DNA of 64,000 nucleotides from an uncultured Bacteroidales bacterium (GTDB taxonomy: Bacteria > Bacteroidota > Bacteroidia > Bacteroidales > Bacteroidaceae), in NCBI GenBank assembly GCA_937995875.1, contig CALKIW010000146.1:43152-107151 (forward strand), given 5' to 3'. Numbering within the stretch: the first letter of the stretch is position 1; each line of letters starts with the position of its first letter. Positions 63,402-64,000 of the stretch are shown here, in pieces. The translations under genes and the position numbers were made by a program. Under the pieces are notes generated by a model, which worked only from the letters and a program-made list of their open reading frames with translations, was not told where the DNA came from and did no database searches.

Positions 63402-63942
63402 CACAGTTTTTGAAATATTACCATACATAACAACCATAAATACAAACAGTTGGGATAATGCAAAATGGTTTCCGGTTTGAAGGAGCATGAACTTCCTTGC
63501 TTAAATCAACAGTGGTGTGTGCAGCATCGTTTGTTGGGACAGCATGGTATTAGCTTAGTAACTGATCGGATAAGTTGCAATTAAACTACCATTTTGAGTT
63601 TGTCCGCATAGCAGTTGAATAATCATTAAAACAACAAAAGGTGGCGTTTACGCCTTATACTTTTATGCAGCCCTCGCCGGACGGTGATAGGGTCTCGTGA
63701 CGAGAGGGCTATGGAGCGTTAAAATAAATCAAGTAAAAAGTAAAAAGATAACATTCTGAGTTTACAATTTCATCATAACAATGCTTGCTGGGTTGTGCTC
63801 CTTGTGAGCTTGCAGGGCAGAGATGTGAGTTGTAGAGGATATAAACAGCCCAACCACATATCATTTTGCGGGCATTGCATGATGATAACACGGGTATATT
63901 GTGACGGAGAGTTTAACTTAAGAATCAATAATAGATTTTATC
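63402..63942 (+). other. Long structured leader upstream of an exported protein
   Basis: About 540 bases without a supported gene. AGCCCTC (63669-63675) pairs with GAGGGCT (63704-63710) and encloses TCTCG-TGA-CGAGA (63693-63705), which competes with the outer arm. TGGGTTG (about 63789-63795) can pair with CAGCCCA (63847-63853), allowing one G-U pair. It could be a regulatory leader, a small RNA or a promoter-rich region. It does not match a riboswitch class I can name. Confidence 0.4.
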
Positions 63943-64000
63943 ATGAAACGTAAATTTTTAGTAGCATTGATGACGGTAATGTGTATCGGCAATGCGTTTG
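63943..64000 (+). CDS. Exported protein, N-terminal end (partial)
   Basis: The frame opens with MKRKFLVALMTVMCIGNAF and leaves the window. The basic start and hydrophobic core form a clear signal peptide, so the product is exported. AACTTAAGAATCAATAATAG before the ATG has no strong ribosome-binding site, usual for this group. The function cannot be told from 19 residues. Confidence 0.65.
   Translation, partial: MKRKFLVALMTVMCIGNAF

Overview
The window is a stretch of a Bacteroidota chromosome, most likely from Prevotella or a close relative. Four things point there. Several upstream regions carry the Bacteroidota-type promoter (TTTG or TTG, about 19-20 bases, then TAnnTTTG). Strong Shine-Dalgarno sequences are scarce. 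The gene families are characteristic: LpxC-FabZ fusion, GldB/GldE relatives, a DUF4105/Lnb protein, a long SecA. Gene orders also fit: ssb-gldE-PPTase; OMP-lptC-hemolysin-ppiD; lpxD-lpxC/fabZ-lpxA-miaA; phoH-purC-menG-aroE-purM-prfA-pyrF; ilvD-ilvB-ilvN-thioesterase-ilvC. The species cannot be fixed by reading alone.

Layout. 0-9.5 kb: the tail of ssb, a CNNM/CBS membrane protein (GldE-like), a phosphopantetheinyl transferase, a DUF4861 protein, a GldB-like lipoprotein, a metallo-beta-lactamase-fold hydrolase, a small lipoprotein, then uvrA with a coupled glycosyltransferase. 10-25 kb: envelope biogenesis and export (PpiD-like foldase, second CNNM/CBS protein, LptC, outer-membrane protein, Lnb-like acyltransferase, a degenerate alkaline-phosphatase-fold protein, SecA, RNase P RNA, DegP/HtrA). 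25-34.5 kb: a Pif1-like helicase with C-terminal TPR, PBP1A, MiaA and the lipid A genes. 35-43 kb: an eight-gene minus-strand housekeeping run (phoH to pyrF) into which an AT-rich HARE-HTH/PD-(D/E)XK gene has been inserted. 43.5-49.7 kb: branched-chain amino acid synthesis with an acyl-ACP thioesterase. 49.7-64 kb: recJ-recQ, two peptidases, a patatin, trmD, a DUF5020 protein, a divergent NAD+ DNA ligase, a B3/B4-domain protein, a NUDIX hydrolase, and the first codons of an exported protein behind a long structured leader.

The clearest structure not explained by genes is a dispersed intergenic element. Four copies lie at about 9.6-10.0, 25.2-25.5, 34.9-35.1 and 61.3-61.7 kb. Each has imperfect 22-base tandem units built on a GCCTTA...TGCGGTTA core, followed by a shared tail containing a GCGTATTT/AAATACGC hairpin (one copy is on the minus strand). 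Other leads are the inserted nuclease-like gene, the phosphatase-fold protein lacking its metal ligands, and the long leader at the right edge. No tRNA, rRNA, insertion sequence, prophage or CRISPR array was recognised.
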